A DNA stretch of 64,000 bases from Pediococcus stilesii (lineage in GTDB: Bacteria > Bacillota > Bacilli > Lactobacillales > Lactobacillaceae). How positions within the stretch are numbered: position 1 is the first letter of the stretch; every line of letters begins with the position of its first letter. The notes under the pieces were generated by a model. That model was not told where the DNA came from. It saw nothing but the letters and a program-made list of their open reading frames with translations, and made no database searches. The stretch spans positions 16,210-80,209 of the forward strand of contig NZ_JQBX01000010.1 of assembly GCF_001437075.1 (NCBI RefSeq), in the 5' to 3' direction. Positions 53,823 to 61,741 of the stretch are shown here, one piece after another. The position numbers were made by a program, and so were the translations under genes.

Positions 53823-54811
53823 TCCCAAGAAAAGCCGCCACTATCTTGATTTAAATATTCCAACCAACTCTGGTCCGTCAATTTTAGTAACGAAACGGAC
53901 ACCCCATTCATATTATAGGAGCTTAAAAAGTTCCCTGATTTGATCAATGGTAACCGAATTCCCTTTAATTTCAGTAAATTCACAACATCGTTTGTAAAGA
54001 TAAAATTGTCCATCATAGGTAAGTTTCCAAACCCATTAATCAGCACCACAGCGGCATCATTTCCATGAATATTACCTACTTGCAATAGCTTATTAACCAA
54101 TTCCCGACCAAGTAACTCCGAGTTCGTCATCTTTTCTTTGCGATATCCCTTTTCTCCATGAATTCCAATCCCATAATATATTTGATCCTCATTCAAAGTG
54201 AAAGTTGGTTCTTTTTGTGCAGGAAGCTCAACTCCCGAAAAAGCCACTCCGAGGGTAAAAAGATTTTGATTAATCGCGTTCCCTAATTCAAGTAATTCTG
54301 TTATTGAAGCACCCGTATCGGCTGCGGCCCCAAGAATTTTATGAACCAAAACCGTTCCTGCAACTCCGCGCCTTCTAGTTTCTTTTGTGGAAGGATTAAT
54401 CGAAATATCATCCGATATAATCAACATTTTTGTTGAAAAGCCGTGCACGTTTAAATATTGTCGAGCAAGATCAAATTGGCCGACATCTTCTTCAAAGTTT
54501 TTCACAATTAATAAAACATCCTTCTCATTTCCGAAGAGTTTTACAGTTTGAATAATTTGCTTTGACGTTGGTGGCACAAATGGTTCCCCCATTACTGCCG
54601 CGTCTAAGAGGCCCTCTCCGACATATCCAATATCCAAAGGTTCATGACCACTACCACCACCGGAGATTAAAATTGTTTGCCGTTTTTCAATTCCCTTCCG
54701 GTAAATAATACTATTTAGTTCTTTAGGCTTTTCGAGTTCTGGATGAGCCGTAACTACTCCTTGGAGCATTTCTTCAACAACGGCATTAGCCTCATTTATT
54801 AATTTTTTCAA
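53819..54811 (-). CDS. dhaQ: DhaK paralogue, coactivator DhaQ
   Basis: A 330-residue DhaK-fold protein beside dhaS. Covalent His218 (GIGIHGEKG) and His56 (GGGSGHEP) remain, but the catalytic neighbourhood differs from DhaK: KNFEEDVGQF in place of KNYSGDVMNF, and DIGYVGEG in place of THAGFVGNG. In Lactococcus DhaQ binds dihydroxyacetone and activates DhaS without kinase activity, which fits the absence of a second dhaL. The start is TTG at 54811. No DhaS operator is visible just upstream; it may be expressed at a low constant level. Confidence 0.85.
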   Translation of the reverse strand: MKKLINEANAVVEEMLQGVVTAHPELEKPKELNSIIYRKGIEKRQTILISGGGSGHEPLDIGYVGEGLLDAAVMGEPFVPPTSKQIIQTVKLFGNEKDVLLIVKNFEEDVGQFDLARQYLNVHGFSTKMLIISDDISINPSTKETRRRGVAGTVLVHKILGAAADTGASITELLELGNAINQNLFTLGVAFSGVELPAQKEPTFTLNEDQIYYGIGIHGEKGYRKEKMTNSELLGRELVNKLLQVGNIHGNDAAVVLINGFGNLPMMDNFIFTNDVVNLLKLKGIRLPLIKSGNFLSSYNMNGVSVSLLKLTDQSWLEYLNQDSGGFSWD

Positions 54812-54867
54812 AACCGATTTCGTTCCTTCTTCCGTTTTTTATTTTATTTTTAGATAGTTTTTAAAAT

Positions 54868-54913
54868 TAAAAGCAGGGACACCATTTTATTTAAAATAGT
54901 ATCTCTGCCTTTA
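54868..54913. terminator. Terminator after gldA
   Basis: Long stem AAAGCAGGGACACC/..GTATCTCTGCCTTT with ATTTTA/TAAAAT inside; T-run on the minus strand. Confidence 0.88.
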
Positions 54914-54957
54914 TTATAAGATATGTTCGATGTTAAATTAACTAAGCGTTTACATTT

Positions 54958-56088
54958 TTATGATCTGCTGAAAATTGGTGTTACTACATGACTATTTTTA
55001 TAGGCTTTTACGTAAGCACTGGCCGCCTTCATTGCATCAACAACCATTGTTGGTGTAACTTCAAATGGCATATTTTTCATCGTTTCATCCGGTGCAGTTG
55101 CTAATTTACCAATTTTCAACAGCTCTTCATCACTTAATTGATCTAAATGGGTATCTTCCATCGTAATTGGTAAGCCCAGCGTTAACCAGAAATTAATGTA
55201 CCGATCTAACGTTTCATGAGGTGTATTCTCTAGTACCAACTCAACCATTGAGCCAAAGGCCACCTTTTCTCCATGCGTTAGATGATGGATGTCACCCTTC
55301 ACGGCTGTAAATCCATTATGGATTGCGTGTGCCGCGGCCAATCCTGCATTTTCGAAGCCTAGCCCTGAAAGAAGGGTGTTTGCTTCAACAATCGCCTCAA
55401 TTGCTGGTGTCACCAATTTATTTTTATTTGACTCCACTGCTTCGTAAGCATACTTCCACAAAACATTCTCACATTCTGCTGCAATTGCCCGTCCAGCAAA
55501 GGTTGCGGCTCCATTGCCCATTGTGACACCATGTTTAATGGACGTTGCCTTTGCTTCAATGTTAGTTGCCATCGCGTCCGCAATTCCAGATACTAACGTT
55601 CGAACCGGCGCATTAGCAATTATTTTGGTATCTAACAAAACAAGGTCGGAATGTTTTGGATAAAATTTGTACTGGTCAAATACGCCATCTTCGGTATACA
55701 AAACTGAAAGGCCCGCCGTTGGTGCATCCGCGGATGCTGCAGTCGGCGCAACAACTAGCTTAGTGTCAGCGTCCATTGCTACTCCCTTAGAAGTATCAAT
55801 CGTTTTACCACCACCTAAACCAATCACAACTTCCACATTTTTTTCTTTAGCGATTTTTGTAATCCGATTAATTTCTTGAACAGACGCTTCACCATTAAAT
55901 GTGACTTTCTCGACTACAAAACCGCTTTGTTCCAGATAGTTGACAAACCCTTCTCCTGCAATCTTCCACACCGTTTCGTCGGAGAGAACTAATAGTTTAT
56001 TACCTAGCTTTTTAATATACTCTGAACTGTGATTCAATACATTTTCCCCTTGAACATAGGTATCGGGACTTACAAACATTTTATCCAT
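54958..56088 (-). CDS. gldA: Glycerol dehydrogenase
   Basis: A 376-residue zinc enzyme that oxidises glycerol to dihydroxyacetone with NAD+. Nucleotide site VIGLGGGKTIDTSKGVA, PTAASADAPTAGLSV near the nicotinamide, zinc ligands in SGIADAMAT (Asp), AAHAIHNGF (His) and HLTHGEKVAFG (His). GAGGAG precedes the ATG. It feeds DhaKLM, or works backwards as a dihydroxyacetone reductase. A cre-like box and a DhaS operator are about 84-126 bp upstream. Confidence 0.95.
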   Translation of the reverse strand: MDKMFVSPDTYVQGENVLNHSSEYIKKLGNKLLVLSDETVWKIAGEGFVNYLEQSGFVVEKVTFNGEASVQEINRITKIAKEKNVEVVIGLGGGKTIDTSKGVAMDADTKLVVAPTAASADAPTAGLSVLYTEDGVFDQYKFYPKHSDLVLLDTKIIANAPVRTLVSGIADAMATNIEAKATSIKHGVTMGNGAATFAGRAIAAECENVLWKYAYEAVESNKNKLVTPAIEAIVEANTLLSGLGFENAGLAAAHAIHNGFTAVKGDIHHLTHGEKVAFGSMVELVLENTPHETLDRYINFWLTLGLPITMEDTHLDQLSDEELLKIGKLATAPDETMKNMPFEVTPTMVVDAMKAASAYVKAYKNSHVVTPIFSRS

Positions 56089-56171
56089 AATAACAATCTC
56101 CTCACTTACAAAATTAATCTTTAAAAATCTTTTCCAAAGAAATCATTTTCTCTGTACCTAAATCATATTAT

Positions 56172-56185
56172 GTAAGCGTTTTCTT
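56172..56185. promoter_or_regulatory. cre-like box before gldA
   Basis: TGTAAGCGTTTTCT matches the cre consensus at all but the last position. It lies 7 bp from the DhaS operator. Confidence 0.7.
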
Positions 56186-56192
56186 GTTAACG

Positions 56193-56214
56193 GACAAAAA
56201 AGTTAATCTGTCTA
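56193..56214. promoter_or_regulatory. DhaS operator before gldA
   Basis: GGACAAAA-N6-ATCTGTCT, with both half-sites identical to the site at 53160. Confidence 0.8.
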
Positions 56215-56331
56215 AAGCCTTCCATGACGGGGCTCTTCTGGTTAACCCAACCATCGCACAAGCCCCCAGCCCGGGCTCATCCACTGGTCATGTTAATCCT
56301 CGGTGGCTCCCGACTTTATCCGCACTTCGGT
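56215..56331. repeat. GC-rich structured intergenic sequence
   Basis: Clearly richer in G and C than its surroundings, with the perfect palindrome AGCCCGGGCT and arms GGGGCT/AGCCCC and CATGAC/GTCATG. The stretch CCACTGGTCATGTTAATCCTC resembles part of the palindromic repeat family (for example at 6739), so it may be a diverged copy or another element. No ORF. Confidence 0.45.
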
Positions 56332-56499
56332 TTATTCCCTCCACATTCTTCCATCTAGTTCGCGTTGAATTTGATCCATTCTTTTATACTGTTCCTGCAC
56401 AAAGTCGTTTAAAGCCAGATAAAATGCCTGGTCGCGGTATTCCGGTGAAGATTGTCGAAGCTCAGCAAGTCGTTTTTTTAACCATTCTGCATTATCCAC
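56332..56499 (-). CDS. Small helical protein of unknown function
   Basis: A 55-residue ORF with a GTG start sharing one base with the stop of the flavin reductase upstream, and AAGGAGGAA 9-10 nt before it. The product is charged and helical (DNAEWLKKRLAELRQ, YLALNDFVQEQYKRMDQI). Tight coupling supports translation. I do not recognise the family; it may assist the upstream enzyme. Confidence 0.65.
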   Translation of the reverse strand: MDNAEWLKKRLAELRQSSPEYRDQAFYLALNDFVQEQYKRMDQIQRELDGRMWRE

Positions 56500-57182
56500 T
56501 ACGAATCTTCCTCCTTTTTCAATTCAGTCAAATTCCATTGCAAATCATCCAGTTCGTCCTGGTTATTTTGGATAACGTTTAAAATTTGTTCCAGTTCTGG
56601 AGCCATTGTTGCATTAGCCCGAATTCGCTCCTGAAGTTGCTGTTGGAACCATTCGGATCGTTCACTAAAATGCTCAAATTTGGGATTTGTCAGGTATTGC
56701 TGATAACGGATCATAAGTCGTTGTTGGTCATCTGGAGTCAGATAGAGAAACTGATGAACCGCCAGTACAGGCAAATAGTGCATCCGTACTTTTCCGGCTA
56801 GTGCTTGATATGGTCGCATTAACTCTGAAATTGTGAATTGTTCTTCTTCACCAGCACGAAAAGACCGTTCTTTATCACCAGTTGAAACAACGATTCCAAG
56901 TTCTTTTCCAGCCAAAGCGTACCGGTTTCCCGTTGTGAATTTCATTGTAAAAACGTCGTCTAGCCAGTGTTTCAAAACTGCCGGCGCGCTATACCAGTAA
57001 AGCGGGAATTCAAATATAATTCGCTCATGCGAAATAAGCAGTTTTTGTTCTTCCAGTACATCAAAACTATTTGTTATTGGATGCCAAGTAACATTTGAAA
57101 AATTTGCAATGGCTTCTCTAAAAAAAGGCTGTACATCTGAATTTTCCAATTGAGGATGTGCAACGATCACTAGTGTCTTCAC
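56499..57182 (-). CDS. Flavodoxin-fold NAD(P)H oxidoreductase with C-terminal helical extension
   Basis: A 227-residue protein. Residues 1-170 are the flavodoxin_2 domain of the KefF/MdaB quinone reductase group (TLVIVAHPQLENSDVQPFFRE; FPLYWYSAPAVLKHWLDDVF; YALAGKELGIVVSTGDKE). The last 55 residues are a charged helical tail unusual for the group. It probably reduces quinones with FMN. The GTG start overlaps the preceding stop by 4 nt (GTGA). It forms an operon with the genes at 57179, 57471 and 56332. Confidence 0.88.
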   Translation of the reverse strand: MKTLVIVAHPQLENSDVQPFFREAIANFSNVTWHPITNSFDVLEEQKLLISHERIIFEFPLYWYSAPAVLKHWLDDVFTMKFTTGNRYALAGKELGIVVSTGDKERSFRAGEEEQFTISELMRPYQALAGKVRMHYLPVLAVHQFLYLTPDDQQRLMIRYQQYLTNPKFEHFSERSEWFQQQLQERIRANATMAPELEQILNVIQNNQDELDDLQWNLTELKKEEDS

Positions 57183-57481
57183 TTAAAATCCTCCCTACTA
57201 AATCTTTCCAAAAGCTCCTTTGGAACACTTTCTTTGGTAAACCGTTCAAACGGGGCCAATGTATGTCGATCTTTAAACTTCATCTTTTCAAAGCCAACAA
57301 TCGCCACTAACAAATTATTTTCCGTCAAAAATAGCTGACCGAGGCCCTGAAATTTTCCCTTTGTGTGCTTTCCATTACGCCAAGCGTGTACTTTAACGCC
57401 CTCTTCAAAAATATAATTTCCAGACTTGTCATAACTAACGGGGACCCCGTAATAGCGGGTGACCGGATATTTATTCTTCAT
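57179..57481 (-). CDS. Protein of unknown function, about 100 residues
   Basis: A beta-rich, basic protein (NKYPVTRYYGVPVSYDKSGN; KVHAWRNGKHTKGKFQGLGQ). No signal or membrane segment. The ATG at 57481 lies inside the 3' end of the alarmone synthetase gene (11-nt overlap), and its stop overlaps the flavin reductase start. It may belong to a lactobacillar domain of unknown function, but I cannot assign it. Confidence 0.7.
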   Translation of the reverse strand: MKNKYPVTRYYGVPVSYDKSGNYIFEEGVKVHAWRNGKHTKGKFQGLGQLFLTENNLLVAIVGFEKMKFKDRHTLAPFERFTKESVPKELLERFSREDFK

Positions 57482-58181
57482 TTTTAAACACACCAGGTTC
57501 TGATAAATCACGATAAATTTCTTGCATATTCGATTCAATTTTAAATATTTCATTTGCGTCTTCAATCAATTTATTTTCGAAATGCTCGACTTTTTCTGCT
57601 TCAACGCTCGTTTTATAACGTAACTTATGCTCAAGGCTTGCCCACATGTCCATCCCAATTGTCCGAATCTGAATCTCCACCGGCGTCTCCACTGGACCCG
57701 TCGACAAAAATACGGGGACAGAAACCACTAAATGGACGCTTCGATATCCGCTGGGTTTTGGATCTTTAATATAATCCTTAGATTTAATTAGCGTCACATC
57801 ATCCTGTGATAGTAGGTTCTTTTTGATGGTATACACATCACTGATGTAATTTGTAATTACTCGAATCCCACCAATATCAAAAATATTGTTTTCGATTGCA
57901 TCAATCGTTTTCGGAATATGCTTCTTTCTGGCCTTATTGAACAACGAATTGACCGCCTTCATGCGCTGTTCCATGTGGTGAATTGGATTATGATTATATT
58001 CGCTTTGATATTCACCATCAAGATTTTCGAGCTTGGTTCCAATCTCGTTTACCGCCGACTGGCACAAACGGTAATAACGCATAAGACTTTTTAATTCTTC
58101 AGCATGCTCCTTACCGATCACTCGGCTAAGATCATTATTAATTGTATCAATATTAAACATGTTGCTTCGTTCCAGAATCAT
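57471..58181 (-). CDS. Small alarmone synthetase (RelA/SpoT-domain protein)
   Basis: A 236-residue single-domain (p)ppGpp synthetase of the RelP/RelQ type without hydrolase or regulatory domains. Key motifs are FDIGGIRVIT, KDYIKDPKPSGYRSVHLVV and VEIQIRTIGMDMWASLEHKLRYK, covering the GTP and ATP sites. C-terminal helices would mediate tetramer assembly. The start at 58181 follows AAGGGAAC; an internal ATG at 58160 has a poorer site. It is first in an operon of four genes that otherwise includes a flavin reductase. Confidence 0.92.
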   Translation of the reverse strand: MILERSNMFNIDTINNDLSRVIGKEHAEELKSLMRYYRLCQSAVNEIGTKLENLDGEYQSEYNHNPIHHMEQRMKAVNSLFNKARKKHIPKTIDAIENNIFDIGGIRVITNYISDVYTIKKNLLSQDDVTLIKSKDYIKDPKPSGYRSVHLVVSVPVFLSTGPVETPVEIQIRTIGMDMWASLEHKLRYKTSVEAEKVEHFENKLIEDANEIFKIESNMQEIYRDLSEPGVFKNEE

Positions 58182-58273
58182 TTTAAAAGTTCCCTTCGGT
58201 TTACTGACATGCTTTTATTATACGAAAGTTTCAACCTAAATGAAGTTTTTGGAACTATGTAAAAAGAATATTT

Positions 58274-58311
58274 AAAAAGCGAACGTTCCGTAAACTGGAA
58301 TCATTCGCTTT
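58274..58311. terminator. Terminator after the asp23 operon
   Basis: AAAGCGAA-TTCC/GGAA-TTCGCTTT stem; T-run on the minus strand. Confidence 0.82.
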
Positions 58312-58343
58312 ATTAGGCGTTATTTAGAATTAAGACACCTAAC

Positions 58344-58754
58344 TTATTTCTTCTTGTCCTCATGTTTCTTATGATCCTTCTCTCGATTTGCCCACTCGTC
58401 TCGAGTCAATACATCTTTAACATTAAGTTTAATTTCAGCTACTTCCATATTAGTCATTTCTTTCACAGCGGCTGTAATTTTTGTCACCATTTTATCAAAG
58501 ATTGCTTGGGCGTTTTTACCGTATTCTAGTAGTGCGTCCATTTTTAACTGGACCGTCTGTTCTTCATTGTCAATATCAACATTTACACCGGCAGTTGGAT
58601 CGTCACCTTTAGATATTCGATCCGTTACTTTTTCAAAAATATTTCCTTCTAGCGAAAGGACCCCATCCACACTGGTGGCCGTTTTTCCTGCAATTTTAGC
58701 CAAAACTTCATCGTCAAATGTTAATACTGTTTCTGGTTTTACTACTTTATCCAT
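58344..58754 (-). CDS. Asp23/Gls24-family protein, second paralogue
   Basis: A 136-residue Asp23 protein. PETVLTFDDEVLAKIAGKTA, then VDGVLSLEG and the C-terminal NVKDVLTRDEW are family hallmarks; a Lys/His-rich tail follows. The family coats the inner membrane face through AmaP and supports envelope homeostasis. Start ATG at 58754 follows AGGAGATCT. Last gene of the operon. Confidence 0.93.
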   Translation of the reverse strand: MDKVVKPETVLTFDDEVLAKIAGKTATSVDGVLSLEGNIFEKVTDRISKGDDPTAGVNVDIDNEEQTVQLKMDALLEYGKNAQAIFDKMVTKITAAVKEMTNMEVAEIKLNVKDVLTRDEWANREKDHKKHEDKKK

Positions 58755-58782
58755 CAATAGATCTCCTCTCGAATTTAAAATA

Positions 58783-59199
58783 TTATTTTGCTTCCGGTTT
58801 TGGTTCTAAATCTGAATTAGGTTTGCGACTATTCTGTTCTTTCCATTCTTTTTTGCTCAGAACGTCATTAACGTGGAAATTAAGCTCGATTACTTTTAAA
58901 CCGGTTAAACGCTCAACTTCATCCCCAATCACGTCACACACCTGAGTAAAAATTTGCCGAATATCATACCCATATTCAACCGTTGCGTTCATTTCTAACG
59001 CCACTTGCTTCTCGCCAACCTCGGCGGTAATTCCCTGCGTTGGATCAACTTTACTTCTCAATTTATCGGTAATGTTGTCAAGAAGGTTTCCATCGAATGA
59101 AAGAATCCCGTCAACCCTTCTGGAGGCAAGACCAGCAATCTTTTCGATAACACCTTCATCAAACGTTAAACTTGTTTGCGCAATTTTAGGATTGTCCAT
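58783..59199 (-). CDS. Asp23/Gls24-family protein, first paralogue
   Basis: A 138-residue Asp23 protein similar to the next gene (SLTFDEGVIEKIAGLASRRV; VNDVLSKKEWKEQ). A Lys/Pro/Glu tail follows. Its start lies inside the 3' end of the 42-residue gene upstream (14-nt overlap) with AGGAGGTAATC as ribosome site. Confidence 0.94.
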   Translation of the reverse strand: MDNPKIAQTSLTFDEGVIEKIAGLASRRVDGILSFDGNLLDNITDKLRSKVDPTQGITAEVGEKQVALEMNATVEYGYDIRQIFTQVCDVIGDEVERLTGLKVIELNFHVNDVLSKKEWKEQNSRKPNSDLEPKPEAK

Positions 59200-59314
59200 T
59201 GTTGATTACCTCCTGAATCTTACGACGATTCTTCCATGCAAACCACAAACTTGATACAATCATCAAGCCTAGCAGCGATTTCAACGGTTTGTTGCGATCA
59301 ATTTTTTTAGCCAT
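59186..59314 (-). CDS. 42-residue membrane-anchored small protein in the asp23 operon
   Basis: An ORF starting at ATG 59314, 7 nt after AGGAGG. A basic N-terminus (MAKKIDRNKPLKS), one hydrophobic helix (LLGLMIVSSLWFAW) and a basic KNRRKIQEVINNGQS tail. It overlaps the following asp23 gene by 14 nt and starts 11 bp after DUF2273. Placement and site make it a real operon member; family not recognised beyond co-occurrence. Confidence 0.75.
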   Translation of the reverse strand: MAKKIDRNKPLKSLLGLMIVSSLWFAWKNRRKIQEVINNGQS

Positions 59315-59325
59315 TTTCATTCCTC

Positions 59326-59523
59326 CTAGTTCTTCCTCTGATCAATGTTCAAAGCCGACATCAGCTCTGAAATTGCCTGCGTCAGAAATAACTTTCCGTA
59401 GCGTGCACATAGATATCCAATCAGTCCTAATACTCCGACCAGAACTGCACTACCAAATCCGACGGAAACCCAGACAATTCCGAGAATCATCGCAATTAAA
59501 GCACCTAATAATTCACCACTCAT
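59326..59523 (-). CDS. DUF2273-family small membrane protein
   Basis: A 65-residue protein with two hydrophobic segments (ALIAMILGIVWVSVGFG; AVLVGVLGLIGYLCARYG) and a short helical tail, the layout of the DUF2273 proteins that accompany amaP and asp23 in Firmicutes. Probably part of the membrane anchor complex. Confidence 0.88.
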   Translation of the reverse strand: MSGELLGALIAMILGIVWVSVGFGSAVLVGVLGLIGYLCARYGKLFLTQAISELMSALNIDQRKN

Positions 59524-59539
59524 CTAAAATCCCGCCTTT

Positions 59540-60085
59540 CTAAATCACTTTTAACGATTTGGTCGACCGTTCTCGTGGAATAATTTGAACTTTTACGTTA
59601 CTTTTCATCCCCAAATGACGTTGAACGTTGTCCTGAACCGTTTGCTGAATATCCTTGGCGTTAACCCCATAATTGCTATCTGTTAGATCTTCCACCTGTA
59701 CACGTACTTGGAGGCGATCACGGCCACGAACTTTCACCTTAGTTTGTACATTCCCTACCTGATGATTATTAACAATTGACTTATCGATAATTTTTTCCAT
59801 TGCCTTTTTGGGCACCGTTAAATTACCTTTTCCATCTTTCAATTTCAAATCTCTCTCGCTGGATCTACTTGTTAAAGCAACAATTAACATCACCAATGCA
59901 AACAACGCGACAACTACGGCAAATACAATTGCCATAACTTCAATAAAATTTTCATCCATTGTTTTAACAGAGTTAAAGAAATCTGTCACATATGGAATAT
60001 AAACCTCTAAAGCAACAAACCATAATGCCTGAATTAAAGTGATTACCGCCATCAAACTCAATAAAGTTTTACTGGTCCGACTCAT
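59540..60085 (-). CDS. amaP: Alkaline shock response membrane anchor AmaP
   Basis: A 181-residue protein with two N-terminal membrane helices (about 8-28 and 50-72) and a cytosolic Asp23-like domain containing VPKKAMEKIIDKSIV and VRVQVEDLTDSNYGV. In Staphylococcus AmaP anchors Asp23 to the membrane. It lies 9 bp after the GlsB-like gene. Confidence 0.93.
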   Translation of the reverse strand: MSRTSKTLLSLMAVITLIQALWFVALEVYIPYVTDFFNSVKTMDENFIEVMAIVFAVVVALFALVMLIVALTSRSSERDLKLKDGKGNLTVPKKAMEKIIDKSIVNNHQVGNVQTKVKVRGRDRLQVRVQVEDLTDSNYGVNAKDIQQTVQDNVQRHLGMKSNVKVQIIPRERSTKSLKVI

Positions 60086-60094
60086 CTAATCACC

Positions 60095-60349
60095 TTACCC
60101 TTTTTTACGCATCCCGAAGATTACCGATACAATTACGACCAATATTACTGCCCCGATAATTGATGGTAATAACGCCATTCCAGCTAACGAAGGTCCCCAC
60201 GTTCCTAATAGACTCTGTCCTAGCCAGGCACCAACAAGTCCAGCAACAATATTACCGATCCATCCTGCCGGTAAATCCCTACTAGTCAATGCACCTGCAA
60301 TTGCACCAATAACTCCACCGACGATTAGTGACCATAACCATCCCAACAT
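60095..60349 (-). CDS. GlsB/YeaQ/YmgE-family stress membrane protein
   Basis: An 84-residue transglycosylase-associated-type membrane protein with three helices and the motif GAIAGALTSRDLPAGWIGNIVAGLVGAW. The ATG at 60349 follows AAGGAGA by 8 nt. First gene of the stress operon; members are induced by alkaline, bile or general stress, regulation here not visible. Confidence 0.92.
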   Translation of the reverse strand: MLGWLWSLIVGGVIGAIAGALTSRDLPAGWIGNIVAGLVGAWLGQSLLGTWGPSLAGMALLPSIIGAVILVVIVSVIFGMRKKG

Positions 60350-60543
60350 AACTAACATCTCCTTTCAAAAATTTAATCTCCAATGAACACTATGCTCATT
60401 GGTTCACAGTTAAAGTAACATATTGTCTTTTTACTTTTCAAAGAATATGCTTATAGTATTTATTAATTATAAATGATGACTAATGTCAAAATAATTTTTT
60501 CTAAAGTGAATCATTTTATCCATCATCTTTATGTGAAAAGCAT

Positions 60544-60579
60544 AAAAAAAAAGAGGCGCGAAATTTAATTACGCCTCTT
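60544..60579. terminator. Terminator after the 40-residue ORF
   Basis: AAGAGGCG/CGCCTCTT stem with nine T on the minus strand. Confidence 0.9.
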
Positions 60580-60597
60580 CATCTAATTATGATGTAA

Positions 60598-60720
60598 CTA
60601 TTTATGCACTTTTTCGGCTAATTTAACGATTCCAGCGGCCAATATCAGCGCTCCGCCAATTAAATTTAAACTTCCGCCAACAATTTCTAAAACACCACTA
60701 CTTTTTTTATTTTTTGACAT
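60598..60720 (-). CDS. 40-residue small membrane protein
   Basis: Starts at ATG 60720 behind AGGAGG with an 8-nt spacer. A Lys/Ser N-terminus (MSKNKKSSG) and a Gly/Ala/Leu-rich helix (IVGGSLNLIGGALILAAGIV) end in KLAEKVHK. Own terminator. Probably a single-helix peptide; function unknown, though it lies immediately upstream of the envelope-stress operon. Confidence 0.7.
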   Translation of the reverse strand: MSKNKKSSGVLEIVGGSLNLIGGALILAAGIVKLAEKVHK

Positions 60721-60820
60721 CAAAAATTCCTCCAATTAAATGTTTTTTCTGTAAGCACTTACTTTTAATACAATTTTGTTTTAAACTTATTATATAACTT
60801 TCAGAAATTAGGTGACGATC

Positions 60821-61638
60821 GTGATAAAAATGATTGCTACGGACATGGATCAAACCTTCCTAGACAACCAAAACCAGTATAATAAGCAACGCTTTAAAGA
60901 AATTTTTTTAGAAATGAATCGTCAAAATATTCATTTCGTTGTCGCAAGTGGTTCACAGCATGAGCGACTCCAATCTCTTTTCAAGCCGATTGCCGAGCAA
61001 ATGGATTTCATTTCGCAAAATGGATCAATCATTTACTCTGGCAATGAGCTTTTAGATGTGCAGCAGCTCTCTTCAGAATTAATCCAAGAAACCTTGGATT
61101 CAATCACCAGTACTTTTAATCCGAACGAAATTTTGATCAACATTTGTGGACTTGCAAGCTCGTATGTTGACACAGCCACCTCATCTGAAATAATTGATTT
61201 TCTAAGTCAATTTTATAAGCATCTGCAAACCGTTGATAACATTGGTAGTTTTACCACCAATCAAATTGATGATCCAATCGTTAAAATTGCGGTTGGCTTT
61301 GGTGACGTTCCTGATGTTAACCACAAAATTGCTCAATTACGGAGTATGTTAAATCCACGGCTTTCAAGCCTGAGTTCGGGCTTCAATACCGAACTTGTGG
61401 GTCTTAACCACGTTGATAAAGCTAGTGCTTTAAAGCACCTCATGGAAAATATGACGTCAAACCCACGGAACTTGTCACGTTTGGAGATAATGAAAATGAT
61501 CTTCAAATACTAAAAATGACGCCGAATGGGTATGCAATTAAAAATGCTTTTCCAGTAGTCAAAGAATCCGCTAGTCACATTACAGCTTATGATAATGAGC
61601 ACGATGGTGTGCTAGATACTTTAGAGAAGTTATTGTAA
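60821..61638 (+). pseudogene. HAD-family (Cof-type) phosphatase, frameshifted
   Basis: Motif I (IATDMDQTFL) and the cap domain are normal up to DKASALKHLMEN. There the frame breaks: the A-run at 61446-61449 is one base short, giving an early stop at 61511-61513. Restoring one A yields YDVKPTELVTFGDNENDLQI, the expected motif III, and a normal C-terminus to TAA at 61638. Cof-type enzymes dephosphorylate sugar phosphates or flavin nucleotides. Start GTG 60821 follows TTAGGTGA. A homopolymer error in the assembly could explain it. Confidence 0.85.
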
Positions 61639-61701
61639 GGAATTTTATATTCAAACAAAAAATAGCCAAGAGATAATAATTTTATCCTTGACCAAGTTAA
61701 A

Positions 61702-61728
61702 GCGACTCATTGGTTGAGCCGTTTTTTT
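61702..61728 (+). terminator. Terminator after the HAD gene
   Basis: CGACTC/GAGCCG stem with an ATTGGTT loop followed by TTTTTTT. Confidence 0.7.
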
Positions 61729-61741
61729 AATCACATAAGTT

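Noticed and set aside
56184..56582. 132-codon plus-strand frame
   Set aside because: It begins in the DhaS operator region and covers the GC-rich block and the antisense of a coupled small gene; no ribosome site.
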